A stretch of DNA of 64,000 nt from Anisakis pegreffii (GCA_035041965.1 JAPYMA010002957.1:62001-126000), one strand, 5' to 3'. Shown: positions 25,303 through 39,100, counted from the stretch's first letter. Translations and numbers: made by a program. Notes: generated by a model not told the origin, from the sequence alone.

Positions 25303-27789
25303 GTATGAAATTGTTGTGAGTGAAGTCGGCATCCATCAGTTGGCATTGATTTCGGAATTTAAATGAAGTTATCTTTTATGCAATAAATGATATAGTGTTG
25401 TGATTTCGTTGTGTTTGATTTTATGCTTGCCAGGTTATCGGTCATCGTGTTTGTATGATTATCATTTTTGTGTTGCCATCAATTCCACAATTACTCATTA
25501 TATCATTAATTTTTTACAATGTTGGCTTCGTTATTATTATTATTATTACTGTTGTGATTATCACTGTTGTCAATGTTGGTCTCAGTGTTGGCGATGTGGT
25601 CGAACAAAAATTTGAAAGAAGACAAGATTACAAAGATTTTAGCAAACTGAGTACAAACTGAAAGAAATGACAACGAGCTGGAAATTTCGGTTATATCACT
25701 AAAACAGCTCACATAATGAGTTAAAATTTCGATCTTTTGTTAAGTATAATTTTGATATTATTGGCTTGTTCTTCGCTTTTAGTCATTTATTTTTGGTTCA
25801 TCTGTGTGTTAGAAAAATTATAGTCGTAAATACTGTATCTCACATACTCATTGTTTGTCAATACTGTTGTGTTTCCGTTTTAACTAGCATCTGTAAAAAT
25901 ATTGTTCATAATTGGCAATCTGCAAACTTTGCGCGAGATTCAGCACTACGCAGAACTGCTCTGTTTTTAGATATTAGCTGCTTGTAAGTCCAAGCATGAG
26001 CGTATGTTAATCGCAAGGATGAGACTGAGACAGCCTACATCTGAATGGATGAGAGATATTAAAGCACGCTCAAGTAGGGATAGGTCGGAGACGAAAATGA
26101 AATCGAAGATTTTGGAGTTTCCGGGTTCACGACCCACCCCTACACTCAGATGCACCGCTGAACTAGCGGAAAGCTTGCAGATTGCCTTTCTTGATTAGTA
26201 GTCAATTTTAGATATTGTTGTTATGTGATATGTTTTCGGCGAATATTCATTCTGAATCTCGTTGTTTTTTGTACGACAATCGCCTCTAAGTTTCTTTCTT
26301 AAATCTCCTTCGATGGGAATAAATACGTTTGAAAATGAGGAAAACTTTAGCAAAAACCTCGATTGATAGGGGATGCTTCAAATGAGGAATCACCTCACAT
26401 TGTTTAGTGAGATGTTAGGATTGCTATCTGTGATCATGTTTCATCGTTAGAAACTTATAGAATGAGAATGAACATGAAGTTAGGTGATGAAGGTTGGCTT
26501 TTGAAGAGCCGATTGGGTGTGTGAGATTATTTTGATGGGTCTCCACCCCGGTCGAATGCTTTCAAATACCGATCGAGTTGGTCGTGCGTGAATGGTATTT
26601 GTAGGTATTTGTTCGTTTCCCCGTGATCAACGGAAACAACATTTTTTAAGGCATGATTTCGCATTACGCAGGATGGAACATTGGGGCGTGATTGTGTGAT
26701 GCGAGTTCATTAGATCATTTGTTAACAAGTGATGTGATTCTTCTTCGGAAAGCTCATTGTCAGATGAATTAAACGGAAATATCTGGATATGAGCGAGCCG
26801 TCAAAACCCTTCTTTTCGAGTGATCGCTTTGAGGAAGAAAAAAGTCGTAAAGAGTGAGAAAACACTAATATCTGTATTTGTTCTGCAGACAGTAGAAATT
26901 CGGTTTCATTCGCTTCTAATTTCACTAATTTCATCAAAATGATGAACGTGTCAGTTGAGTATTCGGACCTTTGTTCGGATCATTTCCTATAGGCTGAATG
27001 CGTTTGTCCTCACTTGATTGCGTTACATAAGCCTCCCGGTCACTACGGTTATGAATGTGCACTATGAAATATGCTGATTCATTTGTGAAATCGATGTTGT
27101 TATTTGTATTACTGTAGAACATAAGTTTGAGTTCATTTTTATAATAGTTTCGTTTCCATTCAAATGACACTAACGTAAATTTGTGGTTGTCTCAAATGCA
27201 TTCTGTTTTTGACTCTATTCCATGTGCCTGTGTCTTCCTTCTTCTGTGCATTCTATCGGTTAGTTTGTATTAGCTGCTCAATCTGCAGTTATCGCTTGTT
27301 TCTTCTACAGTTTTTGCGAGGATTTCGAGGAAACCGGTGAAATTACACCAGATTGAAACAGATTTAATGAATTTCACTGCATTCTGTTCTAGTTTCAAAT
27401 GTAATTGTGTATTTCGTGAGCGGTAACTCAATGAACTCCGTTTCTATCCAGTGACTTCAGTGTTCAACCAATCAACCTTCGTTCATTCCATAGAATTTTC
27501 AGATGATTTGTTTCCGTAGATTAGAAAGAAGGACATATTATCAGCGCACGGAATAGTTCTGATACAGGGAATAGTTTACGCATAAGAATCAATTAACGGC
27601 TTTCTCGATAATGGGAAGCTGATCGTGAGAAAATGATCTAGTATTAAAAATTTGTAAATTATGCTCTATTAAATCGATGAAAGATGCTTTTTGAGGCGTT
27701 CTCATCATTGAATAATGCGGGTATTATAACATTTTTTTGAATGAGTAACTTTGCTAGTTCTAGCGACTGACGATTTGAATTGTTGTCAC

Positions 27790-27880
27790 TTTGACTAGGT
27801 GGTAGACATGCTATTTTTACAAAACTTGAGGAAGATAGAGCTATTTTCATAAAGCCATATCAACAACAGGCGCAAGGTAT
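27790..27880. repeat. degenerate relative of the 24829-25302 repeat
   Basis: The string GAGGAAGATAGAGCTATTTTCATAAAGCC, read in pieces, resembles GAGGAGATATAGCTATTTTC near 25013 and AAAGCTATCATCTCAACTAGCGCAA near 25196. The similarity suggests a dispersed copy. It also explains a short minus-strand open frame here that might otherwise be taken for an exon. Confidence 0.4.
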
Positions 27881-28039
27881 GCAGCGCCGATAGAGGAGGA
27901 AGTTATCATGATGATAATAAGCATGACAGATAAACGCTGTGTGAAAGAACTGCAAAGCAAAGGTTCGACTGGACTTTTTCAGCCGAGTCATTTTTTGAGC
28001 GAGAAAGTTTTGAGTTTCGAACAGAAAAAGACGGAAACT

Positions 28040-31000
28040 CTAGTTAATAAAAAGCGAAGTGCATGCATGATAAATTGTAGCACTCACCTGAATTGATTCT
28101 TGGACGGAATTTCTGATTTTCGTAATGACAGCCATGAGGTGTGTTGAGGATGCGTCGTGTAACTCGGCATTATAGCGGTCGATCATCGCCTTCATATTCC
28201 ATTCTTTGACAGACCAATAAAACCTCTCCACATCATCCACTCGAACAATCTCGTCGTTTGGCGTAAACAAATGACATCCCAAATCGAATTTTGTTATCAC
28301 CGCATTTATGCTATTCAATATCCACGCTTCTATTGCGCTCATCTTATGCGAGACCATTATGAATTTGGCTGTCATCTCAGTGGGAATATTGGGTGGAAAT
28401 TTCGACAGTAACTTCAACTGAACGATTTGTACGGCCGCGTAACGTTGATTGGCACGTAACACTACGGGCATTATAAAGTCATCGATTTGATACCAATCCC
28501 AATGATTCATTGCCTCTTGAAATTGATCGTTGCTTGGGATGAGGGAAGGAGTGGAGCGATTGGGCTCAACGAATGCTGAGGTTTGTGGTGGTGGCGGTTG
28601 TTGGTAGTGACGTTGAGTGGAGGAATAGTGGTTGATGAAAGGATGTTGCACGTACTGTCGACGATTCGGTGCTGAGGTTGTGGTGTGTGAAGTTGCTGAG
28701 GAGGACTTCAGTTCCGATGACGACGACGACGACGACATCTCAGCGAAACGCTTCTTCGGTGGACGAAAATCCGATAGTGAAGTGCTGTAGTTGACTGGTA
28801 TTTCGTGTAGGTTCTGAGGGTTGTTTGCACGGGCGTTTGCTTCAGTGAGCAAAATGGATGGATATAGAATTGGAGGTTGTAGACTGAGTTGTGGTGCACT
28901 TGGGATAGTGCAAAAGGACGACGACGAGAGCTGAGGTATCGATGTTGCATTCATTAGGTCGTAACGTTTGATGATACGCTCATACTCTGAATCTGGAGTG
29001 CTGGCACGCACTGCTGCTGATGATGGCGGTAATGGTACAAATCGATGACCGAACACTTCTGGTGAACCTACCACCGAGATCTGTAAACAATAAGTGTTGT
29101 TTGTTCCGTATTTGATACTTGATAAGAACAAACTGTTAAACTGGATCAGCTCGATTGCCGCCTGATGGCCATCTTGAAACAGTTTTTATTCTGACTAAAT
29201 CTGAACTTTCTGAGAAGGCCAGAATCTGAATTATGTTTCGATTCAAGTTTGAAATGGAAATCAGGCTTTGATTCTTCGGCTTATAATTGGTTTCATGCAT
29301 ATGGACGATCGCTAATTTCAATTCTAACTTATTGTTAGTGGTAATAAGAAATGAGCAGGCGAATTTGCATTTTGGATTTAGAATAGCATCGTTATTAATT
29401 GATCATTAATGATAATAAATTCAGAATAGCATTGTTGATCATATGAGCGAAATATCTAAAATTATAAAGCGTTAAAGTAGTGAAGTTGCAATGATTTGGT
29501 GACTCTTCTTCGTTTGTTTTCCAATCATTTCTATTTCAACAGTGAATTGAAGCTTCATGGATTCCAGATGAACATTTCATCTTCATTGGGGTGAAGAGCT
29601 TTAGATAATAGGGGGAATTTCACAGAGTACTGAATTGACAGTTGTTCGGCGTCTAGTGGTTTTCGTTGTTTTGCGATTCACCACGCTTGAAATATTCACT
29701 GTGAAATCGAGTCGACGAAGTTGACGTACGGGGACAATTGATTGGGGTTTCAACAACAACTGATTGGATTTGAAGACCGGAGACGAGACTTCGGATTCCA
29801 ACAACAACAATCGGTTTCGAGTTCAATGACAACAATGACCAAGATTTGAGCTTGAGGTTTTGGACGATTGAGGGTGTGGCTCTATGTAGGATGATAAGAC
29901 TTTTGGGAGGTTGAGGGCAGCTGAGATAAGATAACCATGAGATGGGTTGATATAAGAATATGGGAACACATGTCACAATTGAGAGATAAGGAAAAGTACA
30001 ATATGCGGACATAGATGAGAGCATTATCAATGAACCTTATCGTTGGTGTCATTCTATGACGGTTGACGATATCAATATTTACACGGGTGACATTATCAGT
30101 TATTGTGTCAATATTTACAAGAATGACATTATCAAGTTCTGTACAAGAATGCAAGAGTGACATTATCATGGTGTCGATTTACATTATTTACATGAGTGAC
30201 GTTATAAACAATAATTAATAAGAATATATGTGAATATTACTGCCTTAAACAATAACAGTTAGCATCAACAATAATTAATATTAGGAAGAAGTTGCGAGTT
30301 CGCAACATTCATAGTGGAAATGAAATTCACTTTTCTTAACATTCTAAACGAGCTGAACTTTAGAGAATTTCGAGCTTTTGAGATTTTTTGTAATCTAACA
30401 ACTTTTACCGACTGAAAGAATGTGAGGAAATGAATGGAAATTAGTGAAACTGCAATTATTAGGAAAGTAAGTGAAATAATAAGAAGATTTTGAGAGGATT
30501 CAAATGATGTTTGTTGTGTAATAGATGGAAGTGATATTCAGTCATTTAAATATGACAAAAATGTACACCGCTATTCAATGATAAAAATCAATCCGATTTT
30601 GTGTGTATCGATTGAGTAATATTCATAAACTTTACAGAATGGCGAGTAACAGTCCTTGTCTGGGAGCGTTACTGCCTTCCGCACCTGGAGGAAGAGGGAA
30701 TAGGAATGTAAGGTGAGGGATTACAAGAGCAACCCCCTTACCCCTCTTACGATGGTACAATTTTCTTTGACTCGCATAATTCATCTTTATGGCCTGTTCC
30801 TTTTGCTCAGTAAGGTGTTCCTTTCACACTTGACAAGATGATGCCTTTACAAGGCGATGGAAATTCTCCTAGTCCACTCTGGACGTAGATATGATCCATC
30901 ACACAGAAGAAAAAACTTTGCGAGCGAGCGAATTAAATGACTTCTCATTTAGTGCCGAATGATTAAACGCTTATGCAAATACCACGCAATTTTTGATTGA

Positions 31001-33570
31001 TGATAACAGTAATAATGAAAAATTGATAGCTTCTTGTGAAATAATGGAAAAAATGAAATCAGTAAATCATATGATGATTTTATGATGGGACGTAAGCATT
31101 CAATCAGTTTCACGAGATTGTTGATTGAGTAAGAGCCGAAGATAAGACACATATAGCATCTGAGAAGAACTGATAACAAGTGATAAGAATCGATAAGCAA
31201 TCGAATATGAATAGCAAACGTTTCGTATAGAGCGAGGAATGAAACAACAAGAGTTTTAGAGGATTCAAATGATGTTTAAGTTAGAATTAATTGCAGATGA
31301 TCTATGAGTTTGATGTCGATTTACATATAATCATAATATGATGCCAACACAATGATTCATACGTTGAAACATGAATAAACCATGTAAATACTGAATACTC
31401 AAATGTATTTGAAATTTACATCTATGATAAATTTATTAATTTATCTATGAGCTGAACTCATATTCAACGACATAAGCGAAAATTTTATTTGAATATGTTC
31501 ATTTGGATCAATTCGAATGAAATTTCTTTTTGCATTCGACTCAAACTGCAAATTGGTTACGACACAGTGCGAGTTAGAGAGACGTATTCAAGGTTTCTGA
31601 ATGGAAACCAAATGGGATGAGACGTATGACGCTAGAAAAAGATGACAAATTCTCGGTACGACTTGACAGATTGGGTGAAACTAATTTGAGACACAGGAAG
31701 GACTGAACTTAAGAAGGGAAAATGAATGGTTTGCATTTCGTAAAAAATCAATCATTTCCGCTGAATACTTCATCCAGTTGATAGACCACTCAAATTTGCT
31801 CGTTTGTGAATGTATAGTGAAAATATTTTGCATGCACTGATCGTGAGTCGTCGTTCACATTCGAATTGCTAACTTTTTACGGAAAACTTGATAGGTACTT
31901 CGCAAGAAGGTGTTTTTTCGCTCATCATGCGATGATAACAGACATAATGAGGCTGACAGTGAGACATAATTCAAGCCGTGAACTTCATAAATATTTACTT
32001 CTTTAAAATCTCCATTCAGCAATTGTTTATTTAAGAATGAAGTTGAAAGCGATTAGTTGAAAAGAGAGCTTTTTGAGGTGAACGTCAACGGAGATGAATT
32101 TTCTTGTTTCCACGCCTTTTGCACTATTTGGCAACTTGTGAACATAGCTCTAAAGCTTTTTGCAACAGCTTCAATTGGAAGTGCAAAATGATTTCTTAAA
32201 TGTATTCCGTTTTTTTTTTTCAAGCATTACATCATTATAAACGTTTTTGTGACGGATAGGGTCTAAAGAATCATTGGTAGAGCGAGCGGTATATCTTCGT
32301 GATTTGTTCTTATAAGTGCTGCTTGAACCAAGACGTAAATTAACAAGGTGTGCGCAGAACGAAGCAACAACGGCTTGATCAATTAAGCATAAGGTATCGC
32401 CGTCGGCAGCGATTCGAGCACATCGAATTCAGATGAACGAAAATTTGATTCAGCATTTCTAACCTTAATTCCACTGTTCGCTGCACCTTGAAACGAGTAT
32501 TTTCGTTGCGTAGTTGTGGTATTGTTATTATTGCTATTATTACTATTACTGGTGTTGGTGCAGTCATTTCCGTTAGATTCCGTGTTTGTTGACGCACTGT
32601 TGCTCGGCGCTTGATTGGATCGGTTGTGAATGTCTTGTCGAGACAATTTCCGTTGATATCCATCCGATGTGCTCAATGTGGCACCCCCAAAACTATTTGC
32701 TGCTCTTACAGTATGTTTTGCAATAGGACTTGAGCAACTCGTATTACTGTTATTACCATTACTGCCAGAAACTATAATCACGGAATTATTAGCGTTTGTA
32801 GAGGGCACAGTTTGAGCGTCAGTAGCCGTATCGCTAATGGTAGTAGTGGCGATCACTGTACCTTCTTGCTGTTGATATTGCTGGCGCTTATGATTTGTTG
32901 GAGTGGACGATCGATCTGTCGATTTGTTTAGTACAGTTTTGTTGGAATTATTCTTATCATTATTATAATTATTGCCAATATGAATAGTATTGTTTTTGTG
33001 AATATCACTCGTTGATGTGGTAGCGTTGTGGGATGCAATTAGATTACGAGTAGAAATATGGCTATGAATTGGAGTAGCATTGACGGCTGTATTGTTTATA
33101 TGAGGAGTATCAACGATAGACAAACGATTGCTATCTGTATCACTATCAGAGTCAGTCTCGTCTTCCCGCTCCAGAACGGATAACTGACTGTAGGTTGGTG
33201 CTGTTTGTTGCTGTTGTTGAATGGGGGTTGAATTCGTTGATTGTTTGATGACTGTAGATGAGGAGGGTGCTGTTGATTTGGGGCGAGATATCTTAGGTGG
33301 TTGTTTCAGGGAAGGGGGAGATGGTGAAGACAGGGGTGGTGTTCGTAGGGAAACAGACGCGGATTTTGGTGGAGGAGACACGGAATTGCTTGCTGATAAG
33401 GAATGGTTATCCTGGTTGAAAGTGATGAAATCAGTTTGAATGTTGTTAGTAATAGGAGTAGTACTGCCGTTAGTAGTAGTTGACGACGAATGGGTGGGTG
33501 CTGAATCGCATGTGGAGGATGGCTGTTGTAAGTTGTTGTACGACCGACGTTGCGTTTGCTGCTGATGCAT
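28040..33570 (-). CDS. unrecognised S/T/N/Q-rich protein with ordered C-terminal region
   Basis: Two large exons, 33570-32464 and 29080-28088, join in phase 0 across a 3.4-kb intron (AAG/GTTAGA donor, TTTACAG acceptor). The first exon (369 codons) is low-complexity: poly-Q, poly-S, NN tracts and NNNNTTTTQRKYSF, with a possible kinase site RKLSRQ. The second (331 codons) begins ISVVGSPEVFGHRFVPLPPSS, keeps S and P/Q tracts, then becomes ordered from about NHWDWYQIDDFIMPVVL through AIEAWILNSINAVITKF, VDDVERFYWSVKEWN and VITKIRNSVQESIQ. I do not know this domain. The exon ends at a strong donor (CAG/GTGAGTG at 28088/28087), so more exons may follow; without splicing it reads on to a stop at 28040-28042, giving 715 residues. 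Met at 33570 lies 6 nt after TTGATTCTAG, typical of a spliced-leader site. A nuclear regulatory role is only a guess from composition. Confidence 0.7.
29587..30307. mobile_element. possible LTR-like element, 5' boundary unresolved
   Basis: The right end GAGTTCGCAACA followed by TTCAT resembles the end of the solo LTR at 18575 (TAGTCGCAACA followed by CTCAT). A matching TTCAT precedes TGGGGTG at 29587, which would give a 5-bp duplication and TG...CA ends. The left end does not match the other LTR, so this is a weak call. It lies in the large intron of the minus-strand gene. Confidence 0.25.
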
Positions 33571-33993
33571 GGTTAACTAGAATCAATGAAACGTTAACAC
33601 TTCATTTCGTATCATATCATTTGATTGGAATAATATCAACTGATGATCGCATCGCATGTTTTGCATATCACATTTATTATCATTCTTCATTTGTTTTACG
33701 CCATAGCATTGGACACTACTAGTTATAACAGTCAAAGCAGTGATGATAGTGGCGAAACTGTAAACAACAAAACAGTATCTATCCATGACAAATCTCAACC
33801 GTGATTTTTGCAAAGATTATGCAAATACACATAAATTTCTTCTTTCATGAAATATATCTATGCATTCATGTATAACTATGGCTAATCATAAGCATTTTGT
33901 AGCTAATCGAAATGTATTTACGTTTTTGGATTTATTTATAGAATGAATTAATTCAGGTGTATGAATGAGAACGAACAGTTTATTCATATTCTC

Positions 33994-33995
<2 letters not shown>

Positions 33996-34087
<92 letters not shown>
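33996..34087. repeat. TA dinucleotide microsatellite
   Basis: An uninterrupted (AT) run of about 46 units, 92 bp. It can fold on itself and is likely length-variable between individuals; its exact length in the assembly may be unreliable. Confidence 0.95.
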
Positions 34088-34090
<3 letters not shown>

Positions 34091-34245
34091 GTGTATTGAA
34101 TCGTTTACCTACAAGCGTATTTGATTCGGTGTTATGTTTTATTCCATTTATTGATTATTGCGATAAGCGATTAGCTTACCAACGCTGACGTGGAGCACTG
34201 TTGTTGCTGTGTTACACCAACAGAGACATGAAAATATTTGAAAAA

Positions 34246-34454
34246 CAGTGGTTCACACACGAGAGGGAGGGAACTCTCCACTGGGAGGAATTGAGGAGGT
34301 TCGCATATTAATGTCAATTGATTGTTTTCGTAAACTTTCGGTGATTCTCCATATTGATTGGTTTTTTCTCATACTTCTCCTGTAAGAAGATGGGGGTACA
34401 TAATGGTGATGTGGAGGACGAAGGGAGGGGATGCATGGAGTTTGAGAACCACTG
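34246..34454. mobile_element. hAT-like short element, 209 bp
   Basis: The left end is CAGTGGTTCACACAC and the right end is GTTTGAGAACCACTG, whose complement reads CAGTGGTTCTCAAAC. These are hAT-type ends with a few mismatches. The flanking 8-mers (TTGAAAAA and ACATAAAG) do not match well, so the insertion is old or the boundary is slightly off. Confidence 0.55.
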
Positions 34455-35606
34455 ACATAAAGGAATAAAAAATGAGCAGCTAGCATTATAAATTCATGTA
34501 TTATTCATTTATGGAATAATCTTAAAAGTAATAGTAATGATGAAAATAACAGTGATAATAATGAAAATGATATAGCAATATCTCACATATTCGGTCACAA
34601 AATATGCATAGATGCTGTTGTGTAACTAGAATAGTATAAATGGAATATGATAAAGTCGATTCAACGAGATCTAGTCAGTGGTTATGATGGGGTTGTTTGA
34701 ATAATTCATTAGATAATGCTGGTATCAACTAAGTATATTGATGGTTTAATAAAGCGTTTATAATGTGATATGTATGAAGTGTTCGTTCGTTTAGCATTCG
34801 GTAAATAATTTTATTAATGTTATTGGCCTTTGTTGTTGGTGATATTGGTGACATACGATGGATAAGAGCAAGCCTTGTGAGATAGATGGATTGAGGATTG
34901 TGTGGATGAGAATGGATGATGAATGTTGGTTTGTTGAATGGATAGCGCTTGCATGAGAAGCAAATTTCGAGAACCTATATGAAAGGAAGCCGGCAAAACG
35001 ATCTTGTGCACGCTTGCATGTCTTTTCTGCATCGGATCACTGAGCTCGCACCGCTTATAGTTGTTAGCTAGCTGTTCGAGGAGTTTATATTCGGCTTTCG
35101 TATGAGCACGTTAGGCTTTTGTTTTGGCCTCATGGTTAGAGACATGCTTGCTAGGACATGCATGGTTTGACATAGATAGTGAAAGGTTAACAATGAGTTT
35201 GATTTGGCAGCGCCGATAGGCATGAGTTGAGAGTAGCATGAACAAAGAGCGAATAGAGTGATGGAGTGGAAGGTGAAAGAGGAACGTTGAGCAATAATTT
35301 GGTTGCACGGAACGGATGCATTCAGAACAACAGCAGTGACGTTTTATGATCAAAGTTTAGAATCATGTGAAAGTATCGGTCCTCTCTACAAAGAGATCCA
35401 CCCATTAATTTCTACTAAATCAGCGTGTCTGTTTCCCAAAGTATTGTCTCGAATGGGACTTGCAGAAGCGTTTAGAGATTAGATCAGTGGACATTTGTTT
35501 AGGGGAACCAACAGTCTGCTAATCTTTGGTTGAATGCTCTCACCCACTGAACTATTGTGGAGACCGTTAAGCCTCCACCGAATGGTTTTGTTGACTTTGC
35601 AGTATT

Positions 35607-35770
35607 GATGGCATCCGACCAACAGTCGGTCAGAAAAATCCGACAATTCCGGTCGGAAAGTCAGAATGTCAAGTCTTGGGATTCCGACCGATATGTTCCG
35701 ACAGTCGGAATGACGAAAAGTCATGTCAGTCGAATTCTGAACAATACGATATTTCGCTCTGATGCCATCC
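35607..35770. mobile_element. short inverted-repeat element, GGCATC-ended, second copy
   Basis: It begins GATGGCATCCGACC and ends CTCTGATGCCATCC, so the ends are inverted copies of each other and match the element at 15299-15531. The interior repeats TTCCGA and TCGGAA in both orientations. No target-site duplication is clear. A more degenerate start, GATGGCATTCGAACG, occurs at 41654 in TAF5 intron 1. Confidence 0.5.
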
Positions 35771-38700
35771 ATCTAACAAGTCTGAGGCGCTGATCTGCTC
35801 GCAGTCATAATCGCATGAATGCGAGCTGATTCGTAGCTTATGTAACCTAAATGACATTGCCCCATTATTCGGCTTCGAGTTAAATTTCCCTCAGCGAAGT
35901 TCGAGCTTTCTGTTGAAAAGAAAGGGAGAAAGACTCCGAGTTCTGCTCGCCGAAGAAACTTTCACTCGAAAGTGTACCATACTGAAGTCTTCGATGTTAT
36001 CGAGCCTCATCAGCCAGTCTTATATTCAATTAGAGATCGTCGCCGTGCTCGCTTAATAAATATTTTTATATGAATGCAGGCAATGTATCAGGTGATTTCT
36101 AGGTAGTGTTCGTGATTAATGTTATTTGTTATTTCTCATAGAGTGAAAGGCTTGAGTTAAACGTTATTGATTGAGATTGCAGTGAAATAATGATAATCAC
36201 CACGGTAATAATAATACTACAAATCGATAATGACATTAATAATAAGCTCCATAACATGGATAAGTAGTAATGGTGAGAATAGAAGAAATTGGGTATGAAG
36301 GCTGATCCTGGCTGTAACAAATGTTGAAAGCAATTGGATTATTCATAAATAATATTTTTGATTTTATGATGACAGTATTGTTAATAATAATAATAACTAT
36401 AATAATAGTAGCAGTAAACAGATTAATGTTTATCATATCAATATAACGATGGTAATGCGCAATTTTATAATTTAACGTGCTGAATCCGTTTCGCTAAACG
36501 TATAATTGTAGCAAGCGAATATGTTCTAAACATTTATTCTGATATTTGTTTTACAAAATATTTATTTAATCGTTCCTATATCCATATCTGTCAGTCATTC
36601 ATTCGATATTGTCAAATTAATGAATATTTAAGTGAAGCAAAGGGTGGTGAACGCGGAGGAGTGGGCAAAATGAATAAGAAGAATTAAATTATGAATAATA
36701 ATATTAAGCGATATGAATAGCTTATGGAATCAATCGTTTATGAATGCGTGATGAGTAGCAAACAGGTGGATATAACGAAAGCAAGTCATTCGTTCAGTAA
36801 ACGCTACCAAAAAATACGTAACCATCAAAATCTATCAACACTGTTGACAGTTTCAGAATGGTTCTATTTTGGAGTGTGAAAAATTTTGGTGTGAAAAAAT
36901 GTGAGAATAAACGGAGTAGATAGACTGTAACGATGCTGTTTTTTTTCTGAGTTGAGCATTGCTTTTATTGCGAGGGCGGTGACATCATAGTGCCGTTGAA
37001 GTGTCGGAAATTTCCATGAAACGAACTTTTTCCGGTAGAATTATGACAATAGCAGTCGTTTTTCTACTTTATTCTGGTCGCACTTGTTTTGATGTTTTGT
37101 TTAGACGTAAATACGGTTTTACGGTTTTTCACGAGTTTAATGAGTATACGTCGTATCTTTCGGTTGTTCATACGGCCATATGGTGAGGAGAAAAAGAGGC
37201 GCGTGCTAAATAAATTTGTTGTATCTGAAAAAAATGAGTAAAAAAGAACAAGTTTTGAGGCAGAATATCTTAGTATATTATGGCTGGTCATGAAATCATT
37301 TCGATATTATTTCGAAAACTGATGAAAAAGCGTTTATAAGCGTTTGTTATCAAACGTTCGTCATCAGGCACTGCGAATGCGATCAAAGTGATAGTCAACC
37401 AAAGACGACCTTAATCGGGAATGCGCCTGTCACGATCAAACAACTCTAAAAAACTGAGTTGTTTGACAGAATGTGAATCCCGTATGGGTTTAGCAGCACA
37501 CACGTTATTGACCTTTAAGCTTCCCAGAATCATGAAAGTGTGTACCATGGAGTATAAGACTAGAGTATGACTGGAATGGATGAGACTAGAATACAGTCGA
37601 TGTTATAGGGTGACGAATTTTTCTGCGGAAATAATCGAAGCTCTGGAAAGTGCAAGTCCCAGCATAGGATAAAGTGCTCTTTGGTTTAAGAATTCTGAAA
37701 AAAATAAGTGAAATGGAATTTCACGCGAGATAAAAAACAATACAACTAGTTTAGAACGTCGCTGGGCTTTCCCCCCTCATCAGGCCTCGTACTGCAATTT
37801 TGACTTTAGGAGGGATCCTCTCAGTCTCATCAACCAAAATCCTGTATTTTTGACTTAAAACAACCTCTTTGAAATTACTTCTATGAACAAAGGCTAGGTT
37901 CGCGCCATGTACATAGTGAAGTCAGATGGTTTAGGCAAGAAGCATTCTGACCCAGTGACCTCAACAAAATTTCGTACAGATTGTATTTAGATCGAAAGTA
38001 TCTTTCAGAAGAATGAAACCTTAGAAATTTCAAAAACTGCGCACATTACAACGCCTCAGGTGAAGAACAAGTTGATCCAATTAACTTTCAAACTAATTTT
38101 TTGAAGCAGAATTTTGCACAGATTGTTTCTAGACCAGAACGCATATTGTCCTGAGCTTTCAGAAACCGAGAGAATTTTTCACTCACTCAAATGTGTACTG
38201 ATGCTATAATCGTACTCGATCAACAAATTACCAGTCAAAATAAAGAAATGAACGATGAAATTTGAAAAACGCCAATGTATGACTAGCTTGGAGCAAAAAT
38301 TATTTACAGCACTGATTATCGATGATAAAAACATTCCACTTTCATTTCTTCTTGTTCTTTTTTCGACGTATTGTCAATTTCTCATCGTTTCCATCCATTT
38401 TCTCATTTCTGTCCATCTCTTCTATCCTCGTTTTTCATGCTAATCGTCATTTCTCACTCTTCTCTTCTTGTATTCATCCTCATTTCTGTGTGTACTTTTA
38501 ATCGTGCCAGATCAATTATGACAATCGTTTTCATTATTTTCAACGCTTTCATTACGAGCGGTGCAAATGAATAATGATCAAGTATGAATTGAAAGTATCG
38601 ATCGCGCCAAAAGTTTCATCATTTTGATATGCGATATTTTATGTTGTCCTCTTGATTTAAGTCGATGTCTCCCAACCAGGTGCTAACGACTCGTGGGATA

Positions 38701-38920
38701 GGGGAGGGGGCTTATTGCGTTTGAAGGAGATGCTGTGGGTTTCAATTTTTTTCGGTTGCGCAGGGGAAGGGGTCAGTAAACATATCAAGGGGATGAGCAT
38801 TTATTCATTTTTGCCAAATTTTCTGAAATCAATTAATGCTGGTGTTTCTGATATGTTGTCCGTATAATGTCAACAACAGTTGAAATCCACGACAACTGTG
38901 AGCTTGGCAAAATGTGGTAC

Positions 38921-39004
38921 CGTTCTGATGAGTAGCATATCCTCTGTCTGCATAGCAAGAAAATATAAGAATAAATAATGAGAATCGATCCTTCATAAAA
39001 TCGA
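38921..39004. repeat. 84-bp direct repeat, copy A
   Basis: This matches 40556-40639 over its whole length, sharing CATATCCTCTG(T/C)CTGCAT, GCAAGAAAA, ATAAATA(A/T)TGAGAATCG and CTTCATAAAATCGA. The copies are 1,635 bp apart in the same orientation and bracket the TAF5 first exon. Confidence 0.75.
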
Positions 39005-39100
39005 TTTAGTTCCGCCTGTCGCTAATATATGTGACTCAATGGTTGTCCATTAATCCCATAATGAGTGCGCGACACGCACTCTGCACGCGATACTGCCTCA

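Larger units (their letters stand above)
23976..28039. other. intergenic region between NAA60 and the minus-strand gene
   Basis: No exon is convincingly supported. It holds a GC-rich hAT-like element (24255-24433), low-complexity AAT/AAC-rich sequence (about 24440-24700), a diverged tandem repeat (24829-25302) and a related fragment near 27790-27880. Further 3' exons of the minus-strand gene at 28088-33570 could be hidden here; I looked for a phase-0 continuation and found none that I trust. Confidence 0.45.

Noticed and set aside
26121..26140. tRNA B-box-like GGTTCACGACCC
   Set aside because: No matching A box, anticodon arm or acceptor stem could be formed around it; it may be a SINE trace but that is not demonstrable.
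27659..27850. Minus-strand frame ending FHRFNRA as a last exon of the S/T/N/Q-rich gene
   Set aside because: Available acceptors are phase 1, whereas the donor at 28088 is phase 0, and the sequence overlaps a degenerate repeat.
35111..35353. 80-codon minus-strand frame as an upstream exon of the S/T/N/Q-rich gene
   Set aside because: No in-phase donor leads to the ATG exon at 33570, and that ATG already has its own leader-type acceptor.
38670..38800. TCTCCCAACCAGG followed by G-rich sequence, like a hAT end
   Set aside because: Only one end is plausible and no inverted partner or duplication was found.
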